Below are positions 33,831 through 44,363 of a stretch of DNA of 64,000 nt, one piece after another (position 1 is the first letter of the stretch; each line of letters opens with the position of its first letter). The stretch lies in assembly GCA_036426205.1 (NCBI GenBank), contig CM071568.1, positions 124,010,224-124,074,223 on the forward strand, read 5' to 3'. Origin of the DNA: Ascaphus truei. Lineage: Eukaryota > Chordata > Amphibia > Anura > Ascaphidae. The notes under the pieces are model-generated. The model made no database searches and had not been told where the DNA came from. It was given only the letters and a program-made list of their open reading frames with translations. The translations under genes and the position numbers were made by a program.

Positions 33831-35137
33831 ATATCACAGACAAGGGTGGGGTTGTGTGTGACACTCCCTATTGTCTTACCACTCCTGCAGGTCCAAAAGA
33901 AGATTATGTTTCCTGTTTTGTTGCAAGACATACATACGACCCCAATAGGAAGGTTCGCACTCTGATGTTTGCTCAGGAAATCAGACAGCAATTGTATGCA
34001 GCTTATGATTTTGCACGCACACAAAATGCATATGTCAATATTGCATTTCAAACTCCGATTGAGGCTTGGGATTTGTATGATCAATTTCTAGATCATGCTG
34101 ACCACCCTCAGCTGGACGCACAGATGTCATCAATCACTGGACTGTATTTGACATCCCGCTATGCATACATCATTACCCCTGACTGTACATATGAGTGGAT
34201 CAAAGGACATGACATTGTTTTAAAACCTTGTTATTTGCCTTTGGACAGTTTGCCAGCAATGACTTGTTTTCAAACTTGTGACATTACACCCCAGCACATT
34301 TTTCCACATCCCTCACTTTCTGAAGTACCCATTTCCTTATGGGCCACGTCATCCACTGACCCAGGTTTTATTAATTGCTCTCCTTATGAGGCGACCTTGA
34401 AACCTAATACTTCCCCTGTGTACATTAAACAATACCCCTTATCCGCAGATAAAGAACAGGGTATTGCCTCCATTGTACACGAGCTGTTAGACAAAGGCAT
34501 TATTTCCCCTACTGTCTCCCCATACAACACACCTGTTAACCCAGTCCCTAAGCCAGGAGGCCAGCAATGGCGCTTCACACAGGATTTGCGAGCAGTTAAT
34601 GCACTGGTACAACCTATTGCCCCCATAGTACCAGATGTGAATTCAATCCTCACTGGTATACCTACCACAGCGACCTGTTTCATGGCAATGGATCTGTGTT
34701 CGGCATTTTTTAGTGTACCGGTACACCCCAATACCCAGCCTCTTTTTGCTTTCACTTACGGAGGGGCTCAATATACCTGGAACCGTTTACCCCAGGGGTA
34801 TATCGACTCCCCAACGGCCTTTTCAACCATAGTCCGTAAAACCCTTGAGTCTTGGTCCCCGCCCTGCGACTCTGTATTGCTCCAATATGCAGATGACCTG
34901 TTGCTGTGCAGCAAAGACTATGAATCATGTCTCACTGACTCTCTCAGCCTGTTTCTACAATTACAGGACACAAAGTGTCACTCAAGAAACTGCAATTTTG
35001 TCTCCCAGAGGTACGATACCTGGGATTCATCCTGTCACATGGGCAAAGGACATTGGCTCCTGAATGTGTGCAAGCAATTGATGCTTTGCCAAGGCCCTAA
35101 ACCAAGACTGCATTGCTATCTTTTCTGGGTGTTGTGA
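33674..35137 (+). pseudogene. pol: pol: protease end and reverse transcriptase
   Basis: One long frame carries LLGRDLM, then the RT fingers and palm. Visible are KQYPLSADKEQGI, a WRFTQDLRAVN block, MDLCSAFFSVPVHP with the first catalytic aspartate, the LPQGYIDSPTAF block and YADDLLL at 34,886-34,900 with the two other catalytic aspartates. The order and the LPQG and YADD boxes are gammaretrovirus-like. The frame shifts near 34,970, so the last codons of this frame are spurious. Confidence 0.88.
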
Positions 35138-36520
35138 CATATTGTCGTCAATGGGTTCCTGACTGTTCATACTATGATCATATTCTCCGACAGGCAACCC
35201 TCAAAGACATGCCAGATGTTATCCAGTGGAACAATGAGATGTCCCATGCCTTCCGGACACTGAAAGCCTCCCTCTGCTCTGCTCCTGCTCTTGGACTGCC
35301 AAACTATTAGCAACCGTTTCACCTTTATTGCTCTGAAGGTGGAGCGACTGTGGCGGGTGTCCTTGCTCAGGAACACGGCTGTGGTTATAGGCCCGTGGCT
35401 TTTTATTCTAAAGTACTACCTTCCGTGGTGAGGGGAATGCCGGCATGCTTAAGGGCCGTAGCCGCCTGTGCCATGATGGTTGAAGCTGCTCAGACCATTG
35501 TTCTTTCACACTCTCTTATCTTGCATACAACACACCAAGTTATACATATCCTTAACAACATCACCACACAGCACATGACAGCTCAAAGGAAATCAGGATA
35601 TGAAACAATTTTAACGGCGACTTCTAATCTGGTTGTCAAGTATTACCCCTCTCATGCAGGCCCCGCGGTACTACTACACAAGCTACTGTCCTGCAATGAC
35701 ACAGAGGACACAGATGACCCAGACGACAGTTCAGTACATGATTGTGCTCAGACTTTAAGGGAAGAGACATCTCCAAGATATGACTTATCTTCCTCCCCTT
35801 TGTCAACCGGTGACATTGTATTTGTAGATGGGTCTTGCTCAAAACCTATGGATGGTGTTTTTCTGACTGGTTTTGCAGTAGTACAGTTGCCTGACACTGT
35901 TTTAATGGCAAATGCTTTGCCCTTTGTTTCAGCCCAAGCTGCTGAGTTGGTAGCCCTGACACAGGCCTGTATACTGTTTGCTGACAAACCAGTAACCATC
36001 TATATGGATTCCCGGTACGCTTTTGGAGTGGTACATGATTTTGGGGTCATCTGGAAGAACAGAGGTTTCCGTACATCAGACGATAAGGCAATTTCTCATG
36101 CACAGCTAGTTGTAGATCTTCTAGATGCTATGTTGTTGCCCTCACAGTTAGCTATTGTTAAATGCAAATGGCACAGTAAAGAGGATTCAGCTATTGCTGA
36201 TGGCAATAATTTGGCAGACATGGTAGCTAAGGCTGCGGCATTATCTGCCCAGTTTCATCCCCAGTATCCCGAGGATCACATACCACAATACACTCTGATC
36301 TTGCAACCACCCATCCCACAGTTTGACATATTATCTCTTCAAGCTCTCGCATCCAAAGAGGATGTTCAGTATTGGGAATCAGAAGGTCTGACAAAGGATG
36401 TGCATTTTCTTATGTCAGACAAGGAGGGAAGGGTGGGTATACCAAAGACAGCAGCACCAATTTTTATCAGTCATTTTCATTCTTTTGGTCACATTGGTCG
36501 CAAACAAACCTGCAAGACAA
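34970..36520 (+). pseudogene. pol: pol: RT connection, RNase H, start of integrase
   Basis: After the shift the frame is broken by TAA near 35,098 and TAG at 35,308-35,310, then is open from 35,350. RNase H follows: IVFVDGS, then an ELVALTQA glutamate, YMDSRYAFGV, and GNNLADMVAKAA with the last aspartate. The integrase zinc-binding start HFHSFGHIGRKQTC begins near 36,470 and is cut by the Tigger insertion at 36,523. Confidence 0.85.
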
Positions 36521-36522
36521 TA

Positions 36523-38789
36523 CAGGCGGTCCTCGGTTATCCGACGCTATGCGTTACTCAAAATGGCGTCGGATAGCGAAGCGTCGTAAAGCGAAACCCG
36601 TTTTCCCATAGGAACACTGTTTAAATTAAACGTTCCGTTCCTGAAGGCATTTTTAATGCTAAAATACACAGAAAATGTTACTCAAGCAATAAGATATGCT
36701 GCACACACATAGATTATGATGTAAACATTATATTTATTGATTCCAGAACTGTAAAATAAAACTATAAAAATAAAACTATGCTGTATTCTGTACAGAAATG
36801 TACATGAGCAAAAAAAAACACATCAATTATTGGAGGAAGATGATGGGGGGGGGGAATCTTCAATAAACAACGGACTTTTTGGAGGTGATGTAGGTGCAGT
36901 AGAAGGTTTCGGCATCTTGAAGAACCTCTTCATTGAAGTCTGGACAGATCCTTTCCTTTTCTGCGTGTAGATCTCTCTATAGCAGCTGATTTGGTTAGAC
37001 ACCCCACGACTGACTGTTGAACTCCGTTCAATGTTAGGGTCATTGTCCTCAAATATGGCCAGTGCGCTATCAATGTGCTTGAATGCTGCAGCCAACATTT
37101 TGCTTGACAAAGATTTACGTGGCTTTGGCTGTGCCACATCAGCAGATTGGTGGGCCTCCTCTTCAGCAATTTTTTGCTCTTCTTATTGCATGAGGTCTTC
37201 ATTGCTCAATTCGTTAGAATGTGAGGCGAGCAACTCCTCAATATCCTCGGTTTACACCTCCAAGTTGAGATCTCTGGCCATTTGCACAACAGTTTCTGTA
37301 ACTTCTGCAACAGTCTCTGTAAGGCCTTGGACATCAGACACAAAATCCGGGCACAAATTACGCCAAACTCCATTTAAATTGGATTGTTTCACCTCATTCC
37401 ATGCCTCTCCGATGTTTCTCACTGCATGAAGAATGTTGTAACCCTTCCAAAATTCTTTTAAGGTTGGACCACCTTCCACATCGGTTGCTCTCATGGCCTG
37501 GGCAAATGTTCGCCTAAGATAGTAGGCCTTGAAGGAAGCGATAACCCCCTGGTCCATCGGCTGTATCAGTGAGGTGGTGTTGGGGGGCATGAACACCACC
37601 ATGACGTTTGGATGATGGTCATCCAGGTACACGGGATGGCCAGGAGCATTGTCCAGGAGCAGCAATGCTTTGAAATCGAGGTTCTGGTTCATGCAATATA
37701 ATTGCACAGCCGGAACAAATTGATGCTGGAACCAGTCCTCAAAAAGGCTCCCTGTTACCCATGCCTTACGGTTGGACTTCCAAATCACTGGAAGTGGGCT
37801 CTTTGCATAACCCTTGAATGCCCTAGGGTTTTCTGCATGATAAACAAGCAAAGGTTTTAGCTTGAAATCACCTGCAGCATTTGATCCAAGCAGAAGAGTC
37901 AGCCTGTCCTTTGCAACTTTAAACCCGGGCATAGATTTTTTCCTCTCTTGCAATGTAGCTTCTACTGGGCATTTTCTTCCAGTAGAGCCCAGTCTCATCA
38001 ACATTGAACACTTGACATGCGCAATAGCCACCGTCCTCTATAATTTTGGCCAATGTAACAGGGAAGGTTTTAGCTGCCTACTCATCAGCACTAGCAGCTT
38101 CACCGGTCACTTTAATGTTATGCAAGTTTGCCCTCTCTTTAAACCGCATAAACCAGCCCTTACTTGCAGTGAACGTTTCCTCAGTGGCCCCTTCTCCATG
38201 CTGTTGCTTAATGTCCTCATACAGACTCAAAGCCTTGGCCTGAATTAAGGCTAAACTAATGGGCACATGATGCTGGGATTGATCTTCCAGCCATATGATG
38301 AGGAGTTTTTCCACCTCAGCAATATGACCAGCACGTTGCCTTATTGTCGTACCTTGCATAGGTGCTGAGCCCTTGATCTGTTCCAGGATTCTTGCCTTGT
38401 CTTTGATTATAGTCACAATAGTTGTGCGAGGTATATCCAAGGAACGTCCAATTTCTGTATTCGTCTCTCCTTTCTCAGAGCGCTTTATGATGTTTTGCTT
38501 GGTCTCCAAAGTTATAGATTTTCTATTCCTTTTTGGAGTAACAGCACTTTGCTTTGATCAGCCATGGTTTAGGGCCTAAAATACACCACAAAACCTTCAT
38601 ACAGACTGTTCAGAATGATCTCCCTAGCCTGCAGCCGTCTGGTTGTTCATTTGTAGCAATTTTTTAAAGCGTCGTAAGAGCGTCGGATAAGCCGTTCGGG
38701 CGTCGTAAAACAGGCCATAGGGATGCATTGACAAGCGTCGGATAAGCCGTTCGTCGTAAAACGAAGCGTCGTAAAACGAGGACCACCTG
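36523..38789 (-). mobile_element. Tigger (pogo) DNA transposon, near-complete, inserted in pol
   Basis: The ends CAGGCGGTCCTCGG and CGAGGACCACCTG are inverted copies and TA flanks both sides (36,521-36,522; 38,790-38,791). Length 2,267 bases; with the TA this shifts the pol frame by one, which agrees with the frames seen on each side. The minus-strand transposase is nearly intact. A deleted relative stands at 20,380-20,801. Confidence 0.95.
36823..38509 (-). pseudogene. Tigger transposase, one stop and at least one frameshift
   Basis: Read from 38,509 downward: an N-terminal helix-turn-helix (KRSEKGETNTEIGRSL) and a CENP-B-type DNA-binding region (GWFMRFKERANLHN). A TAG near 38,079 follows, then NVDETGLYWKK with the first catalytic aspartate. 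A frameshift comes in an A-run near 37,945, then KKSMPGFKVAKDRLTLLL, LLLLDNAPGHP with the second aspartate and LIQPMDQGVI with the third. The tail continues to about 36,830 in shifted frames. Pogo/Tigger enzymes cut and paste at TA sites. These few lesions suggest fairly recent loss of function. Confidence 0.9.
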
Positions 38790-38791
38790 TA

Positions 38792-39796
38792 CAGACTAAG
38801 TTCTGCATTAAAGATCTCCCACTGTTAGTGGAGACACAATTATCTAGGTGTTTGACCTGTGCTCGTAATAACCCCACGGGTAATATTCACGGAGCACACG
38901 ACCATTTGCCACCACCTGATGGCCCTATGCAGTGTTTACAAATTGACTTTACACACATACCTAAAGCTAAGGGTAAATTACAATTCCTATTGGTAATTGT
39001 GGATCAGTTCTCCAAATGAGTAGAAGCATTTCCCACTGCAAAGGAAGATGCCAAAACGGTGGCTAAAATTTTGTGTAAGGAAGTTCTTCCTCGTTTTGGA
39101 TGCCCATTGGTTATCAATAGTGACAAAGGTACCCCATTTACGGCTAAAGTCACGCAGCACATTTGTACACTGTTGTGCATTGACTGGAAGTTTCATATTC
39201 CATATCATCCCCAGTCATCTGGTTAGGTGGAGCGCACAAACAGGACGATCAAAGACAAAATCAGGAAGGGCACTAATGGCACCTTTCGAAATTGGCCTGA
39301 TCATTTGCCTGCCGTACTAGCAGCGATAAGGATGACCCCAAACAAAAGTACTGGATACTCTCCTTTTGAAATTTTAATGGGTAGGCCTTTTCCTACCCCC
39401 TGGGCACGGAACCATGGCACACCACTAGTAGGGATTGACTTGCAATGTATAACTGAGGAATATGTAACACAACTTATTGAGAAATTGAATGGCATCTATG
39501 GTGATGTTTCTGTCTCTTTGCCTTCTCCGTCAGGTGAGCCTACCCACCCCTTTAAGCCTGGAGACAGTGTCCTTGTCAAACAGCTGTTCAAGAACAAGAC
39601 CTTGGATCCTCCTTTCGGACCACCTGTCACCGTGATCGCCATCACCCGCACTGCCATACTCACAGACGACAGCCCAACATGGATCCACGCAAGTCGCGTC
39701 AAGACCGCACCCATTGGCTCCCATGGTCCACCCATCCTGACTAATTTAGGGATTAACTGCTTGCATTGTGTACCACAAAGACACCACACCCATTAG
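38792..39796 (+). pseudogene. pol: pol: integrase core and C-terminal domain
   Basis: Continues pol after the Tigger. CLTCARNN supplies the zinc-binding cysteines and LQIDFTHIP the first catalytic aspartate. Then come INSDKGTPF with the second aspartate and, later, a conserved NKSTGYSPFEILMG block. Stops occur at 39,017-39,019 (TGA) and 39,224-39,226 (TAG). From 39,227 the frame is open to 39,796 and ends in the basic C-terminal domain. It overlaps the env start by 29 bases. Confidence 0.88.
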
Positions 39797-41300
39797 TTAT
39801 AGGTTCAATTATACAATACAGCACAACCGACAAAAAAGAGAGCTTCATAAATCGTCCTGGGAAAAGGGCAATATATATATAAAGTCTCTAATAGTTGTTC
39901 ATCGAGAAACCGAACCTAATACATCTTGTTGGGTCTGTGGACATGCTCCTCATAGCCTTAAACATGGCTACCCATCAGTACCTATCCCCATTGATCAATC
40001 CAAGTTACAGGAGATAGTAGAAAAGGATCTCTCATGGAATCTTGCCCCTGACGATAAATCCCAAGAGATAAAGGAATTATATCAGATACATCTTACAACA
40101 AAGGTTGTAGCTGGAGCCATTTGCTACCAGAATGCACAGAGTATCCAGGAAGATGCAAATTCTCCATTGCACTCTGACTGTCAGGAGGCAATGATCACAC
40201 TACTCTTCAATATACCTCCTATCACACCAACGGAATATACGCTATTTGATTCTCTGAAATTGAACATAAATTGTAGTGAATTCTGTCAAAATTACGTTAC
40301 TTATAATAACACCGCCAAGAAATGTACCAGTAATCCCCCCAAGTTGTACACATGGTTTAGAACACAGCTCCAGACTTGGAGAAACTGGGTAGACCCAATA
40401 CGAACCAATCAGTTCTGGTCAATAGGTGCCTGTATGTGCGGTGACGGTTTAAGCAACAGTGATTGTAGATTTGGCACTTCACAATTATTGGAAAGAGCAA
40501 ACACAACTTACCCACCTAAGATTAAGCTCCCATATGGGTATTACTGGTTATGTGGTTCATGGGCAACTAAGGTCGTGCCCTATAATCATCCCGCCCCGTG
40601 CTATCTAGGTTTTGTTCTACCCGCTTTTCAGGTGAAACTTACTCTACCTGAGGGTCGGATAAGAAACAAAAGGAGGCTAACTATCAAAACAAGTATAGGC
40701 AAAATATTTGCAGGTACTCTATTTCCCTTTTACAATATCGTTGATCTATATTCCAAACTGGGGTCACTTGTGGCAGGGCTAGATGTCGCTTTCAATGCTA
40801 CCAGTGATGCTATAACTTGGCTCACCAATGAGCAAGAACAAATAAGAACAGTAGTTTTGCAAAATCGCATGGCACTAGATTATCTGTTGGCAGCACAAGG
40901 AGGGGTTTGTAAATTAGTGGGTAAAGAATGTTGTGTTTATATTGATGACCAATCAAAAAGTATACACCATGATATGGATACTCTAGCAGAAATTCAATCT
41001 AGAATGCAAGAGGAAACAAAAGAGTTTGATTTTACCTTTGGCCTTGGAAATTGGCTAGGCGCATTGGGAATGAAAATTCTTTATGGAATCATAGCAATTG
41101 CAAGTTTATTACTTTGTGTGTATATGTTAATCCAAATGACTAAATGTGTAATCCGTTCTATTTTTGCCAGAAGAGCTGCTTCTGCTTCTAGCTCGACCGT
41201 TATGTATATGTCTCCCACAAAGAGAGCGAGAAATACCAATAGTCTTGGTACTCGTCAACCACCCATATGTTCATCTCTGATTATCAAACGAGATACCTAA
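39768..41300 (+). CDS. env: Retroviral envelope glycoprotein, 510-codon open frame
   Basis: An uninterrupted frame of 510 residues. The surface part has CWVC at residues 54-57 (the CXXC motif of gamma-type Env), many paired cysteines and N-glycosylation sites. A basic RNKRR site at about 299-303 is a likely furin cleavage point. The transmembrane part has a hydrophobic stretch after the cleavage site, a helix with a typical LQNR start near 364 and the C-x6-C-C motif at 381-389. A membrane span lies near 435-457, followed by a basic tail of about 50 residues. These place it with gammaretrovirus-type Env proteins. It lacks an obvious N-terminal signal peptide, so ER entry from this ATG is doubtful unless a spliced leader supplies one. 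It is the only provirus gene without a break. Whether it is expressed or selected is unknown. Confidence 0.85.
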   Translation: MYHKDTTPISYRFNYTIQHNRQKRELHKSSWEKGNIYIKSLIVVHRETEPNTSCWVCGHAPHSLKHGYPSVPIPIDQSKLQEIVEKDLSWNLAPDDKSQEIKELYQIHLTTKVVAGAICYQNAQSIQEDANSPLHSDCQEAMITLLFNIPPITPTEYTLFDSLKLNINCSEFCQNYVTYNNTAKKCTSNPPKLYTWFRTQLQTWRNWVDPIRTNQFWSIGACMCGDGLSNSDCRFGTSQLLERANTTYPPKIKLPYGYYWLCGSWATKVVPYNHPAPCYLGFVLPAFQVKLTLPEGRIRNKRRLTIKTSIGKIFAGTLFPFYNIVDLYSKLGSLVAGLDVAFNATSDAITWLTNEQEQIRTVVLQNRMALDYLLAAQGGVCKLVGKECCVYIDDQSKSIHHDMDTLAEIQSRMQEETKEFDFTFGLGNWLGALGMKILYGIIAIASLLLCVYMLIQMTKCVIRSIFARRAASASSSTVMYMSPTKRARNTNSLGTRQPPICSSLIIKRDT

Positions 41301-41420
41301 AAGAGATAGGTTTCTGCATTCCCATGGTCTCTTGGAGGTTTCTCCCTTGGAGTTTTTCCTCTCCTGAGTGGTGTGCAGAAGAATAAATGGGAGTGGTCAA
41401 TTGGTTTGTTCTTTCAGAAC

Positions 41421-41432
41421 AAAAGGAGGGGT
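41421..41432 (+). promoter_or_regulatory. Polypurine tract of the provirus
   Basis: AAAAGGAGGGGT lies directly before the 3' LTR, where plus-strand priming occurs in retroviruses. Confidence 0.75.
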
Positions 41433-41948
41433 TGTAAGGTTAAAACTGTCTCCTGTCAGCTCTGTTCCTCTCAGGAATTGATAAGGTTAAACAGTAGATG
41501 CTGGCCTTGCTATTTCTCAGAGACTATTGTAAATAGCTTGGAAAGCAGCTGTGTTGAGCTTGTCATACAGTATGCTGTTAAAGCAAGGACTACCAGAAGA
41601 CAGGACTGCCTTATAAGACACCATTGTATATCTCTTGCTCAGCAGTTAAATGTTTTAAGATTGACAGAAAAGGCATTATGTAAAGGTTACATGTAAATTT
41701 AGATGTGTAATCCATATTTGTAACAGATGACAGCGTTTTTTTTGTCCCTGCCTCATGTATAAAAAGCTGCTTTGTGAACCATTAAATCCAGTTGTAAGAA
41801 TTCAGCCATAGTCTCCTCTGATTTCTTACAGCTCCGGGCCCGTCTGCTATACTATTTGAGACAAACATATCCATGCCGTGCGATGTTCCCGGGAGAAATT
41901 ATATTTAGCTTGTCCTGAAAAGATAACCTGATCTGTAGAGATCTAACA
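41433..41948 (+). repeat. 3' LTR of the endogenous retrovirus
   Basis: 516 bases matching the 5' LTR, with nine clear base substitutions and a small T-run indel cluster. Target duplication AATGC follows at 41,949-41,953. Confidence 0.95.
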
Positions 41949-41953
41949 AATGC

Positions 41954-42930
41954 AAAGACTGAAGATAGGAGGGAATCATTCTGTAACAAAGGCCAATGCC
42001 TAAGTATGATGTTTTTAATTTTACCTGATTGAGTATTAAAGGTAGTCACAAAAGGTATCGAGACTTGTTTCCCGGGGCGGTCACCCTGTGGTGTGCCCTT
42101 TAAGAGGTTGTCCCTAGGTATGGTCTCTGCCTTGTCACGTTGTGTCTTCAATAACGACTTCGGGTACCCTCTTTTCCTAAATTTATCCTGCATCATGTCT
42201 AGGGTATCCTTAATGTCATCAGGGGTACTAATGATTCTTTTAGTCCTTAGAAACTGGCTGTATGGTAGACCATGTGCCGTGCCAGGAGGGTGAAAACTGC
42301 TATAATGTAGTAAATTGTTTCTGTCCGTGGGTTTAGTAAACATATTGAATTCCAGTCTATTGTTCACTACCGAAATGATCGTATCCAAAAAGTTAACAGA
42401 AATGTCACTAAACTGACATGTGAACCCGATAATGTCCCTTGCCCTGTGGATGTCAGAGATAAACGACAACAATGATCTCGCATCCCCAAGCCATATCAGG
42501 AACACATCGTCGATGTAGCGCACACACATATGCCCTTGGTTGATGAACCCTGGATGAGGATAAATAAATTCATCCTCAAATCTTGACATATAGATGTTGG
42601 CATATGTGGGTACGACATTCTACCCCGTGGCCGTCCCTTGCACCTGGATGTAGAAGGTATCCTCAAAGAGAAAATAATTCTCCTTGAGGATAATCCCTAG
42701 AAGGTCTAATATCAGCATGCGTTCCCTCGGCGTATATAAGCCTCCTGTGGCCAACGTCTCCTTTACTGCTGCGTTCCCTTAATCGTGTGGAATCGAAGTG
42801 TACAGGCTATTGACGTCAAGGGTAGCTAATAGAACACTAGTAGTGAACGGTGGGATTAAGGCTATCTTGTTCAGAAAATGTGATGTGTCCTGAATAAATG
42901 ACCTTGCGCTGTCTACAAACGGTCTCAGTA
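41954..42930 (-). pseudogene. PLE reverse transcriptase, catalytic part (broken)
   Basis: The minus-strand frame contains VRYIDDVFLIW near 42,490-42,525, the YxDD catalytic box in the form found in Penelope RTs. It is followed by FTCQFSDISVNFLDT, then a thumb-like region. Upstream, between about 42,600 and 42,930, the frames are interrupted by stops. The provirus separates it from the GIY-YIG domain. Confidence 0.85.
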
Positions 42931-43740
42931 ATTTATCTAAGAAAATTGCACAGGGCTGAAATATAGTCTGTGCCGGCTACAATGGGTCTACCAGGGGGGG
43001 ATACTAAGCTCTTGTGTATCTTAGGTAACACATAGAAGACCGAAGTAATAGGATTTTTTTTCATAATGAAGTCCTTCTGTTTTTTAGTGATTACGCAGCC
43101 CTCATAAGCCATATCTATAACCTCAGAGATCTTCCTAATGACATCAAAGAGCGGGTTATGATCAATGACCCTGTAATTACTCATATACTCTATTTGTCTC
43201 AATATTTCTTTCCTATAATCGGACCAATCCATTATCACTATTGCCCCTCCTTTGTCAGCTGGTTTTATTATAATGTCGGAATCAGATACTAACTCCGTGA
43301 TAATGGCCATCTCATTTTTAGAAAAATTGGTATTTTTAGGCCGTGTCTTATTTGTTTTAAGTGTGTCTATATCCTTCTGTACCAAGATGTATGTCTCTAT
43401 CGTGTGATTTGAGGGTGGGGGATTAAATTTACCCTTAACTTTACATCCATCTGTGAGAAGGTGAAAAGGAGAGTCAACTGTAACATCATTATCTGAGGGT
43501 GATGAAGAGCAGGGGTGCTTCAAAAAGAACCCCTTAAGGCGGAGGTTCCTGTAAAGCGTGCCAAGTCCACATCAAGCTCAAAGATATCAAGGGGGTTGGT
43601 GGGTACAATGAAAGGCCTTTGTTTAACACCTCCAATTGCTCATCGGTAAAGGTCTTACCAGAGATGTTAACTACCAATGGATCTGTGACCGTGTCTGCAT
43701 TCCTCTCCTTGATGTCCTGTGGACCTCGGTGCTTTCTCAA
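42931..43740 (-). pseudogene. PLE ORF N-terminal part (broken)
   Basis: The minus-strand frame has IIKPADKGGAIVIMDW near 43,230-43,270 and YVLPKIHK near 43,030. Both are signature blocks of Penelope RTs before the palm. A further N-terminal piece lies at 43,534-43,740 in another frame, and the direct terminal-repeat copy starts right behind it at 43,741. Confidence 0.8.
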
Positions 43741-44363
43741 TTGTCATGCAGATAATATATTTAATAATAGAACAAACTGGAAATCAATCAAATGTGTTTG
43801 CAAAAACCAGTGTCACAATGGGCATGTCACAAAGTGAGAAGTGGGGGGGAAAAGGGGAAAAAACATGAAACACAAGGAAAATACAGAAAAAAAGGAGAAC
43901 GGAAAGTATGCTAGGGGGGCGACGTTTCGAGGGACTACTGTTTTTTGCAAACTCATTTGATTTATTTCCGGTTTGTTCTATTATTAAATATATTATCTGC
44001 ATTACAATTGTTTTCATCATTTAGCTATTAGACAGTGAGTGCTGGTACTTACGTAGATTTATTAGTACTTTTTAACTGTTGGTCTTTATATAGACCAAAA
44101 TTAAGGGCTACAAAAATCCCAAATAGGAGGGGGAGGGGCACATGCATTGTAGATTCTGGGTCACCCCGATCTTCGCCATCTTATTATCTCTAAACCTATG
44201 TTTGCCTCCAAACTCTACACCCTTTTAAAGACAGAATTTAATTTTTTATTTTTTTAAAAATATCTTTGGGGTATATCGCATCCTAAACCTTTTACCTTAG
44301 ACCTTTCCGCTCTTTAGTAAAAAAAAAGAAGAGAGAGAAAAAACACAGCTTATAACACACTTA

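Larger units (their letters stand above)
28718..41953 (+). mobile_element. Endogenous retrovirus (gammaretrovirus-like), LTR to LTR
   Basis: Provirus 28,723-41,948 flanked by the 5-bp duplication AATGC (28,718-28,722; 41,949-41,953). LTRs are 517 and 516 bases, differ at about a dozen sites and show TG...CA ends. Order: LTR, primer site, gag, pro-pol, env, polypurine tract, LTR. Gag and pol are broken by stops, frameshifts, a LINE insertion and a Tigger insertion. Env is open. pro follows gag in the same frame after a UAG, as in gammaretroviruses. Confidence 0.93.
26667..44066 (-). mobile_element. Penelope-like element, split by a retrovirus
   Basis: The outer limits are set by a 14-bp duplication ACTTTTTAACTGTT at 26,653-26,666 and 44,067-44,080. 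PLE sequence occupies 26,667-28,722 and 41,949-44,066. The right end holds a partial direct copy of the terminal repeat (43,741-43,938, matching 26,824-27,022) and then an inverted copy of its first ~120 bases (43,947-44,066). This arrangement is typical of PLEs. The RT and GIY-YIG parts lie on opposite sides of the provirus. Confidence 0.85.
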
